Assembly: GCF_039540195.1 (NCBI RefSeq)
Contig: NZ_BAABEO010000035.1
Span: forward strand, 34,211 to 98,210
Reading direction: 5' to 3'
DNA length: 64,000 nt
Origin: Zafaria ginkgonis
Lineage (GTDB): Bacteria > Actinomycetota > Actinomycetes > Actinomycetales > Micrococcaceae
This document shows positions 34,424 through 43,086 of the stretch, piece by piece. The notes under the pieces were generated by a model. It was not told where the DNA came from, did no database searches, and saw only the letters and a program-made list of their open reading frames with translations. Both the position numbers and the translations under genes were made by a program. Numbering within the stretch: the first letter of the stretch is position 1; every line of letters starts with the position of its first letter.

Positions 34424-36403
34424 TCAGCCGACGTGCACCCAGGGCCGCCGCTGCAGGTTCGGTTCGGCCTCGCGCAGCACCTCGCGGGTCACCGGGGCGA
34501 TCTCGCCCTGGCCGAGGAAGAGGAACTGCAGCAGGTTCCGCAGCGGGGAGCCCTCGGTCCAGCGGAAGTAGACGTGCGGCATGATGCCCAGCTCGTCGCG
34601 GATGTGCAGGCAGATCGCCGCGATGGCGGTGGGGACGGCCGGGGCCGTGGCCTCCAGGACGCCGTAGCCGTGCCGCTCGATGCCGCGCACCACCACGTCC
34701 TGGGCGAAGTCGGAGAAGTCCCCGACCCGGATCTCGATGAACAGGGTGGGGCTCTGCTGCGGCAGGTGGCTGGCCAGCCGGGCGTGCTCCAGCTTGTGCC
34801 GGTACCGCTCCGCGCTTAGCCGCAGCGGCTCGTGGGCGATCAGCCGGACCAGCCCGTCCTCCTCGGCCCCGCGCAGCAGCGCCACGGCCGCCGGATCCAG
34901 CCGGACCGTCGTGGCGCGCAGTTCGGTGGAGCGGTGGAACCGGGAGGCGAAGGAGACCAGGACGATCGCCAGGATGAAGAACCCAGCGATGCGCAGGCCG
35001 TCCGGGCGCTCGAACGAGTTCGCCACGGTTGTATAGAGGAACACCACGGAAGTGAGCGCGAACCCGACGGCCAGCCCCCACTGGCGCTTTCGCCGGGCGG
35101 AGAGGGTCACGGCGACCGCGGCGGAGGTGATCAGCACCAGCACGCCGGTGGCGTACGCGGCGCCCTGCGCGTCCACACTCGCCTCGAACAGCACCGTGAC
35201 GACGACGGCGATGGACGCCAGTACCAGCGCCAGCGGCCGGTTGGCGCGTGCCCACTCGGGGGCCATGCCGAAGCGGGGCAGGTAGCGCGGGATCAGGTTC
35301 AGCATGCCCGCCATCGCGGAGGCCCCGGCGAACCACAGGATGCCGATGGTGGAGGCGTCGTACACGGTGCCGAAAACCTCGCCGAGCTGCTCGTGGGCCA
35401 GATAGGCCAGGGCACGCCCGTTCGCTTCGCCCCCGGGCTGCAGCTCATCCTCCGGGACCAGCCAGGTGACGGCAACGCTGGAGGCGATGAGGAAGGCACT
35501 CATGGTCAGCGCCGCCGTGGTCAGCAGCCGCTTGGCTCCCCGGATGCGGCCGGCGGGACGGGCCTCGGTGTCGCCGGGCCGGTGGCGGATCTGCGGCATA
35601 ACGGCCACGCCGGTTTCGAACCCGGACAGGCCCAGGGCCAGTTTCGGGAACACCAGCAGGGCGACGGCGACCATGGCCAGCGGGCTGCCGTGGCTGGCAG
35701 TGAGTCCGGCCCACCAGTCTCCCGGGATGTACGGCTGGGCCGCGATGCGGGCCAGGCTGGAGGCGATGACCACCAGGTTCAGCGCCAGGTAGGTGAAGAC
35801 CAGGAACACCGCCAGCCCCATCACCTCGTGGAAGCCGCGCAGGAACAGGGCCGTGAGCAGGGCCAGCAGGACCAGCGTGATGGCGACGTTCTGGCCCTCG
35901 AACCAGTGCGGCGCCAGCGGATTTTCGATCACGTGGGCGGTGGCGTCGGCGGCGGAGAGGGTGATGGTGATCATGAAGTCCGTGGCCGCAAAGCCCAGCA
36001 GCACCAGGACCAGGACCTTGCCCTTCCAGTGCGGCAGAAGGCGCTCCAGCATGGCGATGGAGCCTTGGCCGTGCGGGCTCTCCTCCGCGACCCTCCGGTA
36101 CACCGGCAGCGCGGCGCAGAGGGTCACGATGACCAGGATGATCGTGGCTATGGGGGCCAGCGCCCCGGCGGCCAGGACCGCGATGGCCGGCTGGTAGCCC
36201 AGGGTGGAGAAGTAGTCGAGGCCGGACAGGCACATGACCTGCCACCAGTGGTGCCCGGGTGGGGTGGCGGGGGCTTGGGGCGCCGGGACTTCCGGGTGCT
36301 CCTCGCGTCCGACTTCCTCGTCCATGAGCCAGCGGCCGGCGCGGGCCCGCAGCGAGGCGGCGGTGCCCGCCCCACGGCGCGGGGCGACGGGGGAATTGAT
36401 CAC
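34424..36403 (-). CDS. APC-superfamily permease with C-terminal cytosolic domain
   Basis: 659 residues; GTG start at 36403 lacks a good ribosome site, and an ATG at residue 27 (MDEEVGREEHPEV) is a plausible alternative. About 12 membrane helices (55-480) beginning WWQVMCLSGLDYFSTLGYQP, with glycine-rich HGQGSIAMLERLLP in helix 2-3 and LALGLSGFETGVAVMPQIRH. A soluble region of about 180 residues follows. The architecture (APC core plus soluble tail) is like KimA-type K+ transporters and amino-acid permeases; the substrate cannot be decided. Confidence 0.82.
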   Translation of the reverse strand: MINSPVAPRRGAGTAASLRARAGRWLMDEEVGREEHPEVPAPQAPATPPGHHWWQVMCLSGLDYFSTLGYQPAIAVLAAGALAPIATIILVIVTLCAALPVYRRVAEESPHGQGSIAMLERLLPHWKGKVLVLVLLGFAATDFMITITLSAADATAHVIENPLAPHWFEGQNVAITLVLLALLTALFLRGFHEVMGLAVFLVFTYLALNLVVIASSLARIAAQPYIPGDWWAGLTASHGSPLAMVAVALLVFPKLALGLSGFETGVAVMPQIRHRPGDTEARPAGRIRGAKRLLTTAALTMSAFLIASSVAVTWLVPEDELQPGGEANGRALAYLAHEQLGEVFGTVYDASTIGILWFAGASAMAGMLNLIPRYLPRFGMAPEWARANRPLALVLASIAVVVTVLFEASVDAQGAAYATGVLVLITSAAVAVTLSARRKRQWGLAVGFALTSVVFLYTTVANSFERPDGLRIAGFFILAIVLVSFASRFHRSTELRATTVRLDPAAVALLRGAEEDGLVRLIAHEPLRLSAERYRHKLEHARLASHLPQQSPTLFIEIRVGDFSDFAQDVVVRGIERHGYGVLEATAPAVPTAIAAICLHIRDELGIMPHVYFRWTEGSPLRNLLQFLFLGQGEIAPVTREVLREAEPNLQRRPWVHVG

Positions 36404-36553
36404 GAGAGGGAACGCTACTCCCTGGCGGGCGCCGGGAGGACCCCCGGGGGCGGCGAATCCCAGTATGGTTCGTCACAAAAAACGGAGGGGTGGAGGCGGC
36501 GCGGCCTTGACCGCCGGCCACCCAAGAAATAGCATGCAAGGCAACGGATGTTG

Positions 36554-36585
36554 CTTATCGGAAAACATACTTACCGGAAAACATG
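36554..36585 (+). repeat. Tandem 16-bp repeat upstream of the ureohydrolase gene
   Basis: CTTATCGGAAAACATA (36554-36569) is followed directly by CTTACCGGAAAACATG (36570-36585), 14 of 16 bases equal. It lies about 100 bases before the start of the ureohydrolase gene in an unusually AT-rich patch; a regulator site is likely. Confidence 0.65.
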
Positions 36586-36689
36586 CGGCGGAGGTTCCCC
36601 TTTCCGGCGGCTCCTCCGCCCGCACCCTTCGTGCCACATCCCCCTACCATCCGCACCGCCATCTTCGGCGACGACTCCCAAGGAGCACC

Positions 36690-37706
36690 ATGGAAGAGAT
36701 CCGGCTAGAGGCCAACGGAAACATCGGTCCCATCGACTCCTCCCGCATCCCGCGCTTCGCCGGCGCCGCCACGTTCGCCCGCCTGCCGCGGCTGGACCAG
36801 TTGAAGGAGGCATCCATCAAGGTTGTGGGCGTGCCCTTCGACGCCGGGGTCTCCTACCGTCCGGGCGCCCGCTTCGGCGCCAGCCACGTGCGCGAGGCCT
36901 CGCGCCTGCTGCGTCCCTACAACCCGGCCCTGGACGTGAGCCCGTTCGAGCTGGTCCAGGTCGCGGACGCCGGCGACATGGCGGTGAACCCGTTCAACAT
37001 CAACGAGGCCATCGAGACCGTCCAACAGAACGCGCTGGACCTCACGGCCGACGGCTCCTCGCTGGTGACCTTGGGCGGAGACCACACGATCGCGCTGCCG
37101 CTGCTGCGCGCGGCGGCCGAGCGCGCCGGCGAGCCCGTGGCGCTGCTGCACTTCGACGCCCACCTGGACACCTGGGACACCTACTTCGGGGCCGAGTACA
37201 CGCACGGGACACCGTTCCGCCGGGCGGTGGAGGAGGGCATCCTGGATACCGAGGCGATCTCCCACGTGGGCACGCGCGGCCCGCTGTACGGGAAGAAGGA
37301 CCTGGAGGATGACAAGCGCTTCGGGTTCGGCATCGTGACCAGCGCGGACGTCTACTACCAGGGGGTGGCGGAGATCGTGGCGAAGCTGCGCGACCGCATC
37401 GGCAACCGCCCGCTGTACGTCTCGGTGGACATCGACGTGCTGGACCCGGCGCACGCGCCGGGCACCGGCACGCCGGAGGCCGGCGGCATCACCAGCCGCG
37501 AACTGTTGGAGATCCTGCGCGGGCTGCGCGGGATGAACCTGGTTGGCGCCGACGTCGTCGAGGTCGCCCCGGCCTACGACCACGCCGAGCTCACCGGCGT
37601 CGCGGCCTCCCACGTGGCCTACGACCTGGTCACCCTCATGGCGGACCTGCGCTCCTCGCGCATCGGTGCCGAGGCGTCGCTCGCCGGACAGCGGAAGGAC
37701 GCCTAG
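36690..37706 (+). CDS. Agmatinase/guanidinobutyrase-type ureohydrolase
   Basis: 338 residues, ATG with AAGGAG upstream. Arginase-fold enzyme with the three Mn2+ motifs: LGGDHTIALPL, HFDAHLDTWD and SVDIDVLDPAHAPGTGTPEAGG. Releases urea from a guanidino compound. Coupled directly to a TPP enzyme like AruI, which makes 4-guanidinobutyraldehyde in the arginine transaminase pathway, so guanidinobutyrase (GbuA) activity is at least as likely as agmatinase. Confidence 0.92.
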   Translation: MEEIRLEANGNIGPIDSSRIPRFAGAATFARLPRLDQLKEASIKVVGVPFDAGVSYRPGARFGASHVREASRLLRPYNPALDVSPFELVQVADAGDMAVNPFNINEAIETVQQNALDLTADGSSLVTLGGDHTIALPLLRAAAERAGEPVALLHFDAHLDTWDTYFGAEYTHGTPFRRAVEEGILDTEAISHVGTRGPLYGKKDLEDDKRFGFGIVTSADVYYQGVAEIVAKLRDRIGNRPLYVSVDIDVLDPAHAPGTGTPEAGGITSRELLEILRGLRGMNLVGADVVEVAPAYDHAELTGVAASHVAYDLVTLMADLRSSRIGAEASLAGQRKDA

Positions 37707-37751
37707 GTGGAAGGGAACCTCATGGAAGGAAACCTGGTGGAAGGAAACCTG
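37707..37751 (+). repeat. 15-base tandem repeat at the start of the TPP-enzyme gene
   Basis: Three near-identical 15-base units beginning GTGGAAGGGAACCTC encode MEGNL-MEGNL-VEGNL. Each unit carries a potential start codon (GTG, ATG, GTG) and a GGAAGG that can serve as ribosome site for the next unit; a fourth GTG follows. Confidence 0.8.
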
Positions 37752-39515
37752 GTGCAGGCGAAGGCAACCCCCGAAATCCCCGCCGACGCGCCGGCGTCGT
37801 CTACCCCGGCGCCGTCCTCCGGCCCGGACGCGGTCGGTGCCGCCCTGCCCACTGGCCGGAACGGCGGCGACCTGGTCGTCGAGACCCTCGCCGCCCTCGG
37901 CGCGAAGACCGTGTTCGGCATCCCCGGCCAGCATGCGCTGGGGCTGTTCGACGCGCTCTCGCGCTCGCCGCTGCGGTTCGTCTCCTCCCGGGTGGAAAAC
38001 AACGCAGCGTTCTCCGCCGACGGGTACTCCCGCGCCACGAACGAGGTCGGCGTCCTCTTCCTCTCCACCGGCCCCGGCGCGCTGACCAGCCTCGCCGGCC
38101 TCCAGGAGGCCTACGCGACCGGCGTTCCGATGGTCGTGGTCGCCAGCCAGATCCCGCTCTCCGGGCTCGGCGCCCGCCGCAAGGGCATGCTGCACCAGCT
38201 CGATGACCAGAAGGCCTCCGCCGCCAACGTCACCAAGAGCCAGCGCACCGTCCACCACGCCTCCGGCATTCCCTCCGCCATCCAGGACGCCTGGGCGGAC
38301 GCGATCACCATGCCGCAGGGCCCGGTGTGGGTCGAGGTGCCGCAGGACGTGCTGCTGGCCCCGGTGCTGGTGCCGCCGGTGGCCGACGCGCTCGCCGTGC
38401 CCTACGAGCACCCGCCCCGGGTGGAACTGGTCGAGGAGGCGGTGCGCTGGCTGGCCGCGGCCCGCCGCCCCGCCATCGTGGCCGGGGGAGGGGTGCGCCG
38501 GGCGCAGGCCCGGGACGCGCTGCTGCGGGTGGCCCAGAAGCTGCGCGCGCCCGTGGTCTGCTCGCCCGGCGGCAACGGCGCCTTCCCGTGGACGCACCCG
38601 CTGAGCCTGCAGTCCTGGGTGGAGGACCGGCACGTGACCGAGGTCCTGGAGGACGCCGACGTGCTGATCGTCGTCGGATCCTCGCTCGGGGAGGTCACCT
38701 CCAACTACTTCACGCTCGCCCCGCGCGGGCGGATGATCCAGATCGACGCCGAGCCGCGCGTGCTCGAATCCAACGTGCCGGCGCTGGGCATCCGCGCCGA
38801 CGCCCGGGCGGCCCTCGAGGACCTGGACCGCGCGCTGGACACGCTCCCGGAGGAGGCCCGCGACGGCGCCGACTGGCACGGACAGGCCCCGGAGGCGGTG
38901 GTCGCCCAAACGCTGGCCAAGGTGAAGGCCCGGCTGGACGCGCAGGACCTCGGCAAGGAGCGGACGTTCATGGCGGACATCCGGGCCGCGGTGCCGGACG
39001 CCATGCAGACGTTCTGGGACATGACCATCTCCGCCTACTGGGCGTGGAGCTGCTGGGACGCGCGCGCCGGCGAGTTCCACTCCGCCCAGGGCGCCGGCGG
39101 GCTCGGCTTCGGCTACCCGGCGGCGATCGGCGGGGCCGTGGGACTGGCCGTTGCCGGGAACACCGGGATCGACGGCCGCGTCCTGGCGGTCTCCGGCGAC
39201 GGGTCCGCGATGTACTCGATCGCCGAACTGGCCACCGCCAAGCAGCACAACGTGCCTGTCACCTGGCTGATCGTGGACGACGGCGGGTACGGGATCCTGC
39301 GCGAGTACATGGTCGGTGCGTTCGGCAAGGCCACGGCGACCGAACTGGCCCGCCCCGACTTCGTGGCGCTCGCCGAGTCCTTCGGGGTCCCCGCCCGGCG
39401 GGCCGCGCCCGAGGACGTGCGTGCCGCGCTGGAGGAGTCCTTCGCCGCGGACGGACCGAACGTCGTGGTCGTGGAGACGCTGCTGCGGATGTTCGCTCCG
39501 ACGCATTTGGACTAG
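37707..39515 (+). CDS. TPP-dependent decarboxylase, acetolactate-synthase-like (2-ketoarginine decarboxylase candidate)
   Basis: Up to 602 residues starting immediately after the ureohydrolase stop; initiation at any of the repeat start codons removes up to 15 residues. Three TPP-enzyme domains: N-terminal with FGIPGQHALGLF and catalytic Glu in SSRVENNAAF, central Rossmann-like, C-terminal with SGDGSAMYSIAELATA. The metal-binding NN that normally follows GDG by about 25 residues is DD here (WLIVDDGGYG). RKGMLHQLDDQ is like the corresponding KGxLHEMPDQ region of AruI enzymes. Cotranscribed with the ureohydrolase. Assignment to AruI function is inference. Confidence 0.8.
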   Translation: MEGNLMEGNLVEGNLVQAKATPEIPADAPASSTPAPSSGPDAVGAALPTGRNGGDLVVETLAALGAKTVFGIPGQHALGLFDALSRSPLRFVSSRVENNAAFSADGYSRATNEVGVLFLSTGPGALTSLAGLQEAYATGVPMVVVASQIPLSGLGARRKGMLHQLDDQKASAANVTKSQRTVHHASGIPSAIQDAWADAITMPQGPVWVEVPQDVLLAPVLVPPVADALAVPYEHPPRVELVEEAVRWLAAARRPAIVAGGGVRRAQARDALLRVAQKLRAPVVCSPGGNGAFPWTHPLSLQSWVEDRHVTEVLEDADVLIVVGSSLGEVTSNYFTLAPRGRMIQIDAEPRVLESNVPALGIRADARAALEDLDRALDTLPEEARDGADWHGQAPEAVVAQTLAKVKARLDAQDLGKERTFMADIRAAVPDAMQTFWDMTISAYWAWSCWDARAGEFHSAQGAGGLGFGYPAAIGGAVGLAVAGNTGIDGRVLAVSGDGSAMYSIAELATAKQHNVPVTWLIVDDGGYGILREYMVGAFGKATATELARPDFVALAESFGVPARRAAPEDVRAALEESFAADGPNVVVVETLLRMFAPTHLD

Positions 39516-39553
39516 GGACCCTGCTGCCCCGCGCTTGCCGGGGATAGGCAAAA

Positions 39554-39588
39554 GGCCGCCCCGGGACGGAATCCGTCCCGGGGCGGCC
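39554..39588. terminator. Hairpin terminator between the TPP enzyme and FadR-like genes
   Basis: GGCCGCCCCGGGACGGA (39554-39570) pairs with TCCGTCCCGGGGCGGCC (39572-39588). A run of four A residues just upstream gives a T-tract on the minus strand; on the plus strand no T-run follows. 39589-39806 contains no supportable gene; the minus strand reads EPVHVRAHELGRTALVAIEV without a clear start, possibly a gene fragment. Confidence 0.65.
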
Positions 39589-39806
39589 GCGTGTCCCTGG
39601 TGCATCCGGAAGAGTGCTGCCGTCCTCCGTTGTTGCGTCGATTCCTCCCGTCTCGGCTGGCGTTTCGGGCACCTCGATGGCGACGAGGGCCGTGCGGCCG
39701 AGCTCGTGCGCACGCACGTGGACGGGTTCGAGATGGCGTGGTGCGATCGGCTCTGTTCGCGGCCTGACGACGCATTTCAGGCGACCGGCGCTGATAAGCT
39801 TCAAGC

Positions 39807-40598
39807 GTGAAGCGAGGATCAGGAGAAGACGCCACGGTTTCTTCTTCCGCCATCGATCTCTTGGTGCTCCTCAGGGGCAGCGAGCCCGAGGGTCTCGGCC
39901 GCGCAGAACAAGTCTCCTACCAGCTTGAGACCGCCATCATGATGGGGATCCTCGGCGAGGGCGACAGGCTGCCCCGGGAGTTGGTCCTGGCGTCCGAACT
40001 CGGCGTCTCTCCCGCCACCCTGAGAGAGTCCCTGTCCGCCCTACGCTCCAAGGGACTGATCGAGACCAGTCGGGGGCGCGGCGGAGGCAGCGTCGTGCTG
40101 GGCCAGCTGGAACCGTCCGGCGCCGAGGTCCGCCGGAGGCTGCGCACCACCAATACGGAAGAGCTGCGCGACTTAGGTGATCACTGCACTGCCATCGCCG
40201 CCATATCCGCAAAGTTGGCAGCGGAACGCGCCGACGACCGGAACGTCCAATACCTGGCCGGACTGGCCGAACGCTTTGAGAACAGCTCAAGCCCGCAGGA
40301 ACGGCGCAGGGCCGACAGCCGGTTCCACGTCACTGTCGGGGTCGCCGCGCAGTCGAGTCGGCTCACCGCCGCGATGCTGCAGATCCAGGCTGAGCTGTCC
40401 GGTTTCATCTGGGCGGCCGACGAGTATGGATTCTCCGTGGCGGAGGCAAGCAGGCAGCATGCCCAAATCGTGGAAGGAATCGCCAAACACGATCCGGCGG
40501 CGGCGGCAGAAGCAGCGGAATCCCACAGTCGCAGCGAGACGGCACTGCTTATCGCGCAGCACCTTCAGCTGTTGGTGCAGTCCGAGGAGAGCGGATGA
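39807..40598 (+). CDS. FadR/GntR-family regulator with FCD domain
   Basis: 263 residues from GTG 39807. GntR winged helix at about 28-95 (AEQVSYQLETAIMMGILGEG, SELGVSPATLRESLSALRSK) and an FCD ligand-binding helical domain (about 115-250; RADSRFHVTVGVAAQSS). FCD regulators sense small organic acids through metal ligands. Its last four bases overlap the start of the Cache-domain gene, so the two are translationally coupled. Probable controller of the aldehyde dehydrogenase-oxidase-EutH operon. Confidence 0.9.
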   Translation: MKRGSGEDATVSSSAIDLLVLLRGSEPEGLGRAEQVSYQLETAIMMGILGEGDRLPRELVLASELGVSPATLRESLSALRSKGLIETSRGRGGGSVVLGQLEPSGAEVRRRLRTTNTEELRDLGDHCTAIAAISAKLAAERADDRNVQYLAGLAERFENSSSPQERRRADSRFHVTVGVAAQSSRLTAAMLQIQAELSGFIWAADEYGFSVAEASRQHAQIVEGIAKHDPAAAAEAAESHSRSETALLIAQHLQLLVQSEESG

Positions 40599-41311
40599 CA
40601 ACGGAACCTCTCTCCGATGTGCTGGGCCGAACCGCCGAAGCGGTGGCCTCCCGCATTGGGGGCCTTGTTGATGACCTCCAGGCAATCGAAGCACAGCTTG
40701 CTGCGGCAGTGGCCAAGATGGGGCATGTGCCGCGAAGGGCTGAATTATCCTTCCTCAAGCCCCTCTTCGAGGACCTGCTGGTGCGCAACGGCGGTCTCAT
40801 TGACGGCGCCGGCATTGCCTACGAACCCGGCACCCTGGCCGACGTCGAGTACTGGCTTGACTGGTGGCGCATCCAAGCTACCGGCCATCCCAAGTTCATC
40901 CGTCATGACCTGAATCCCAGCTCCCTCAGGTACTACGACTACTCCGCCCGTGACTGGTTCAGGATTCCCAGGACCGCCGGCCACCCGGTAGCGATCGGGC
41001 CCTACATCGACATGGGTGGAATCAACGTCAATACCGTCACCCTTACGGCGCCCGCCCGGACAGTTCATGGAACCCATGTGCTTGGCTGCGATGTCTCCCT
41101 CTCCGCGTTGGAGACCATATTCATCAAGGCGGTGCGGACGCTTGATCCTACGGTGATCCTCGTGGGTCCGAATGCCAGAATCATCGCGTCGAACTCCCCG
41201 CTACTGGTTGTCGGCACTCTCGCCGACCTAACTAAAGCAGTGGTGAACCAGCCCCTGCTGCCGGCGAAGTATGAACAGCTTCCCTGGAATCTGGTCGTCG
41301 CCAACCACTAG
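40595..41311 (+). CDS. Free-standing cytosolic Cache-domain protein
   Basis: 238 residues, no signal peptide, membrane helix or output domain. A helical start (1-60) is followed by a region like periplasmic PDC/Cache sensor domains: YEPGTLADVEYWLDWWR, YYDYSARDWFRIPRTAGHP and GPYIDMGGINVNTVTLTAPA, and a beta strand region DPTVILVGPNARIIASNSP. In membrane receptors such domains bind amines, amino acids and carboxylates. ATGA overlap with the FadR-like regulator suggests a two-protein sensor, with this protein supplying ligand recognition or buffering; inference. Confidence 0.75.
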   Translation: MTTEPLSDVLGRTAEAVASRIGGLVDDLQAIEAQLAAAVAKMGHVPRRAELSFLKPLFEDLLVRNGGLIDGAGIAYEPGTLADVEYWLDWWRIQATGHPKFIRHDLNPSSLRYYDYSARDWFRIPRTAGHPVAIGPYIDMGGINVNTVTLTAPARTVHGTHVLGCDVSLSALETIFIKAVRTLDPTVILVGPNARIIASNSPLLVVGTLADLTKAVVNQPLLPAKYEQLPWNLVVANH

Positions 41312-41486
41312 CCGCTCCCGCGGCGATCCATGGCTTCGGACCGCACCCCGATCGAGTCGGCGAGCCGTATTCCGCCCACCCTTCGGCAGGAATCTGCTGC
41401 CCACTGAGCCGCTGCTCCCTGCCCGAGGGCGCTTCGACCCCCGGCCCCCCAATTGCGGCGAAACAAAAAGTTAACGCCCAGGGGTA

Positions 41487-41518
41487 TTGAATTTAAGATC
41501 TGGGTTTGTATCTTTTAA
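41487..41518 (+). promoter_or_regulatory. Promoter/operator candidate for the dehydrogenase-oxidase-EutH operon
   Basis: TTGAAT (41487-41492) and TATCTT (41509-41514) are spaced by 16 bases. The same stretch has an imperfect dyad TTTAAGAT / ATCTTTTAA (41492-41499 and 41510-41518). It lies in an AT-rich part of a 272-base gap, about 65 bases upstream of the dehydrogenase start. Confidence 0.45.
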
Positions 41519-41583
41519 GTGTGACAACAGCCACACGGCCGGAATCCGGTCAACCCGCTGCATATAACGGAGCTTGCACACTA

Positions 41584-43086
41584 ATGAACGCCACCCTTAC
41601 CACTGTCGTCATCCGCCGGGGCAACGGCGCCCCCCTCGTCGCGCCGGAAGAACTTCCGCCGCTGAACCACTTCATCGACGGAACCTTTGTCTCTGCGGCC
41701 GCTGCGGCCAGCACCGCAATCATCAATCCCAGCGACGGGTCGCTGATCTGCCGGGTGCCGGAAGGAACCGCGGGCGATGTGGACCTGTCCGTTGCGGCCG
41801 CCCGGAAGGCGCAGGCCGGGTGGGAGGCCACCACGCCCAAGGAGCGGTCAGAACTGCTGCTGCGCATCGCGGACCGGATCGAAGAGCACGCGGACGTGCT
41901 GGCCCGGATCGAATCCCTCAATGCCGGCAAGCCGCTGGCCACGTCCCAGGATGACGTTGCCGGCTCGGCGGACACTTTCCGGTTCATGGCCGGCGCCGGC
42001 CGGGCGCTGACCTCGATGGCGGCCTCCGACTATGCCCAGGGCCACCTCTCGATCATCCTCCGCGAGCCGGCAGGGGTCGTCGGGGTGGTTACCCCGTGGA
42101 ACTACCCGCTGCTGATGGCGGCCTGGAAGATCGCCCCCATTCTGGCCGCCGGCAACTCCCTGATTCTCAAGCCTTCCGAGCAGACCCCCTTGACCACACT
42201 GAAGCTGGCCGAGATCATCGCCGATCTGCTGCCCGCCGGCGTGTTCAACGTCGTCACCGGTCTGGGGCCGGAGGTCGGCGCGCGCTTGGCCGATCACCCG
42301 GACATCGACCTGGTCGCCCTCACCGGCAGCGTCAACAGCGGCAAGGCCGTGGCCACCGCGGCCGGCAGCACGGTCAAGCGCGTCCACCTCGAGCTCGGCG
42401 GCAAGGCACCGGTCGTGATCTTCGCCGATGCCGATCTCGCCGCCGCTGCCGAATCGCTGCGCGCTGCCAGCTACTGGAACTCGGGCCAGGAATGCGGCGC
42501 CGCCTGCCGTGTCCTGGTCCACGAATCCGTGGCCGAGCGCTTCACCGAACTGCTCGTGGAACAGGTCGCCTCCTTCGTCATCGGAGATCCCACTGCCGGC
42601 GAGGACGTCGAGATCGGCCCGATGGTTTCCGAGGCCCATTTCCGCCGGGTATCGGGCTTCCTGGAGCGGGCCCGCGAAGCCGGCATCACAGCAGCCATCG
42701 GCGGCGGACCGCTGGAGGGTCCAGGCTTCTTTATCGCCCCCACCGTCCTGACCAACGTCCCTGCCGGGGCCGAGGTGGCACGGGATGAGATCTTCGGTCC
42801 GGTTGTCTCGATTGAAACCTTCACCGACGAGGACGACGCCATCGCACGGGCCAATGAGGTCCCCTACGGCCTCGCCGCCTCCGTATGGACCAAGGATTCA
42901 GCCTGCAGCCTCGATGTCCCGAAGAAGCTTCACTTCGGCACGGTCTGGGTCAATTCCCACCTCGTACTGGCAAGTGAAGTTCCCTGGGGCGGCTTCAAGG
43001 GCTCCGGCTACGGCCGGGATCTGTCCATCTATGCGCTGGAAGACTTCTCCCGCACCAAGCACGTGATGATCAACCACGGCCGCTAA
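41584..43086 (+). CDS. Aldehyde dehydrogenase, aminobutyraldehyde/betaine-aldehyde type
   Basis: 500 residues from ATG 41584; in-frame upstream starts lack ribosome sites. NAD(P)-dependent ALDH fold: VVTPWNYPLLMAAWK (N173), LKPSEQTPLTTL, LTGSVNSGK, catalytic general base E270 in HLELGGKAPVV and nucleophile C304 in NSGQECGAACR, a signature close to the aminoaldehyde/gamma-aminobutyraldehyde dehydrogenases. VNSHLVLASEVPWGGFKGSG near the C-terminus supports the class. Expected to oxidise the aldehyde made by the downstream FAD oxidase. Confidence 0.92.
   Translation: MNATLTTVVIRRGNGAPLVAPEELPPLNHFIDGTFVSAAAAASTAIINPSDGSLICRVPEGTAGDVDLSVAAARKAQAGWEATTPKERSELLLRIADRIEEHADVLARIESLNAGKPLATSQDDVAGSADTFRFMAGAGRALTSMAASDYAQGHLSIILREPAGVVGVVTPWNYPLLMAAWKIAPILAAGNSLILKPSEQTPLTTLKLAEIIADLLPAGVFNVVTGLGPEVGARLADHPDIDLVALTGSVNSGKAVATAAGSTVKRVHLELGGKAPVVIFADADLAAAAESLRAASYWNSGQECGAACRVLVHESVAERFTELLVEQVASFVIGDPTAGEDVEIGPMVSEAHFRRVSGFLERAREAGITAAIGGGPLEGPGFFIAPTVLTNVPAGAEVARDEIFGPVVSIETFTDEDDAIARANEVPYGLAASVWTKDSACSLDVPKKLHFGTVWVNSHLVLASEVPWGGFKGSGYGRDLSIYALEDFSRTKHVMINHGR

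Noticed and set aside
36404..36689. Possible guanidine riboswitch before the ureohydrolase
   Set aside because: No ykkC or mini-ykkC signature was found; only the tandem 16-bp repeat stands out.
36705..39713. 1002-codon open frame antisense to the ureohydrolase and TPP genes
   Set aside because: Shadow frame spanning two strongly supported genes and a terminator.
39614..39928. Open frame overlapping the start of the FadR-like gene
   Set aside because: Ser/Arg-rich composition of a shadow frame, and it conflicts with the clear GntR reading frame.
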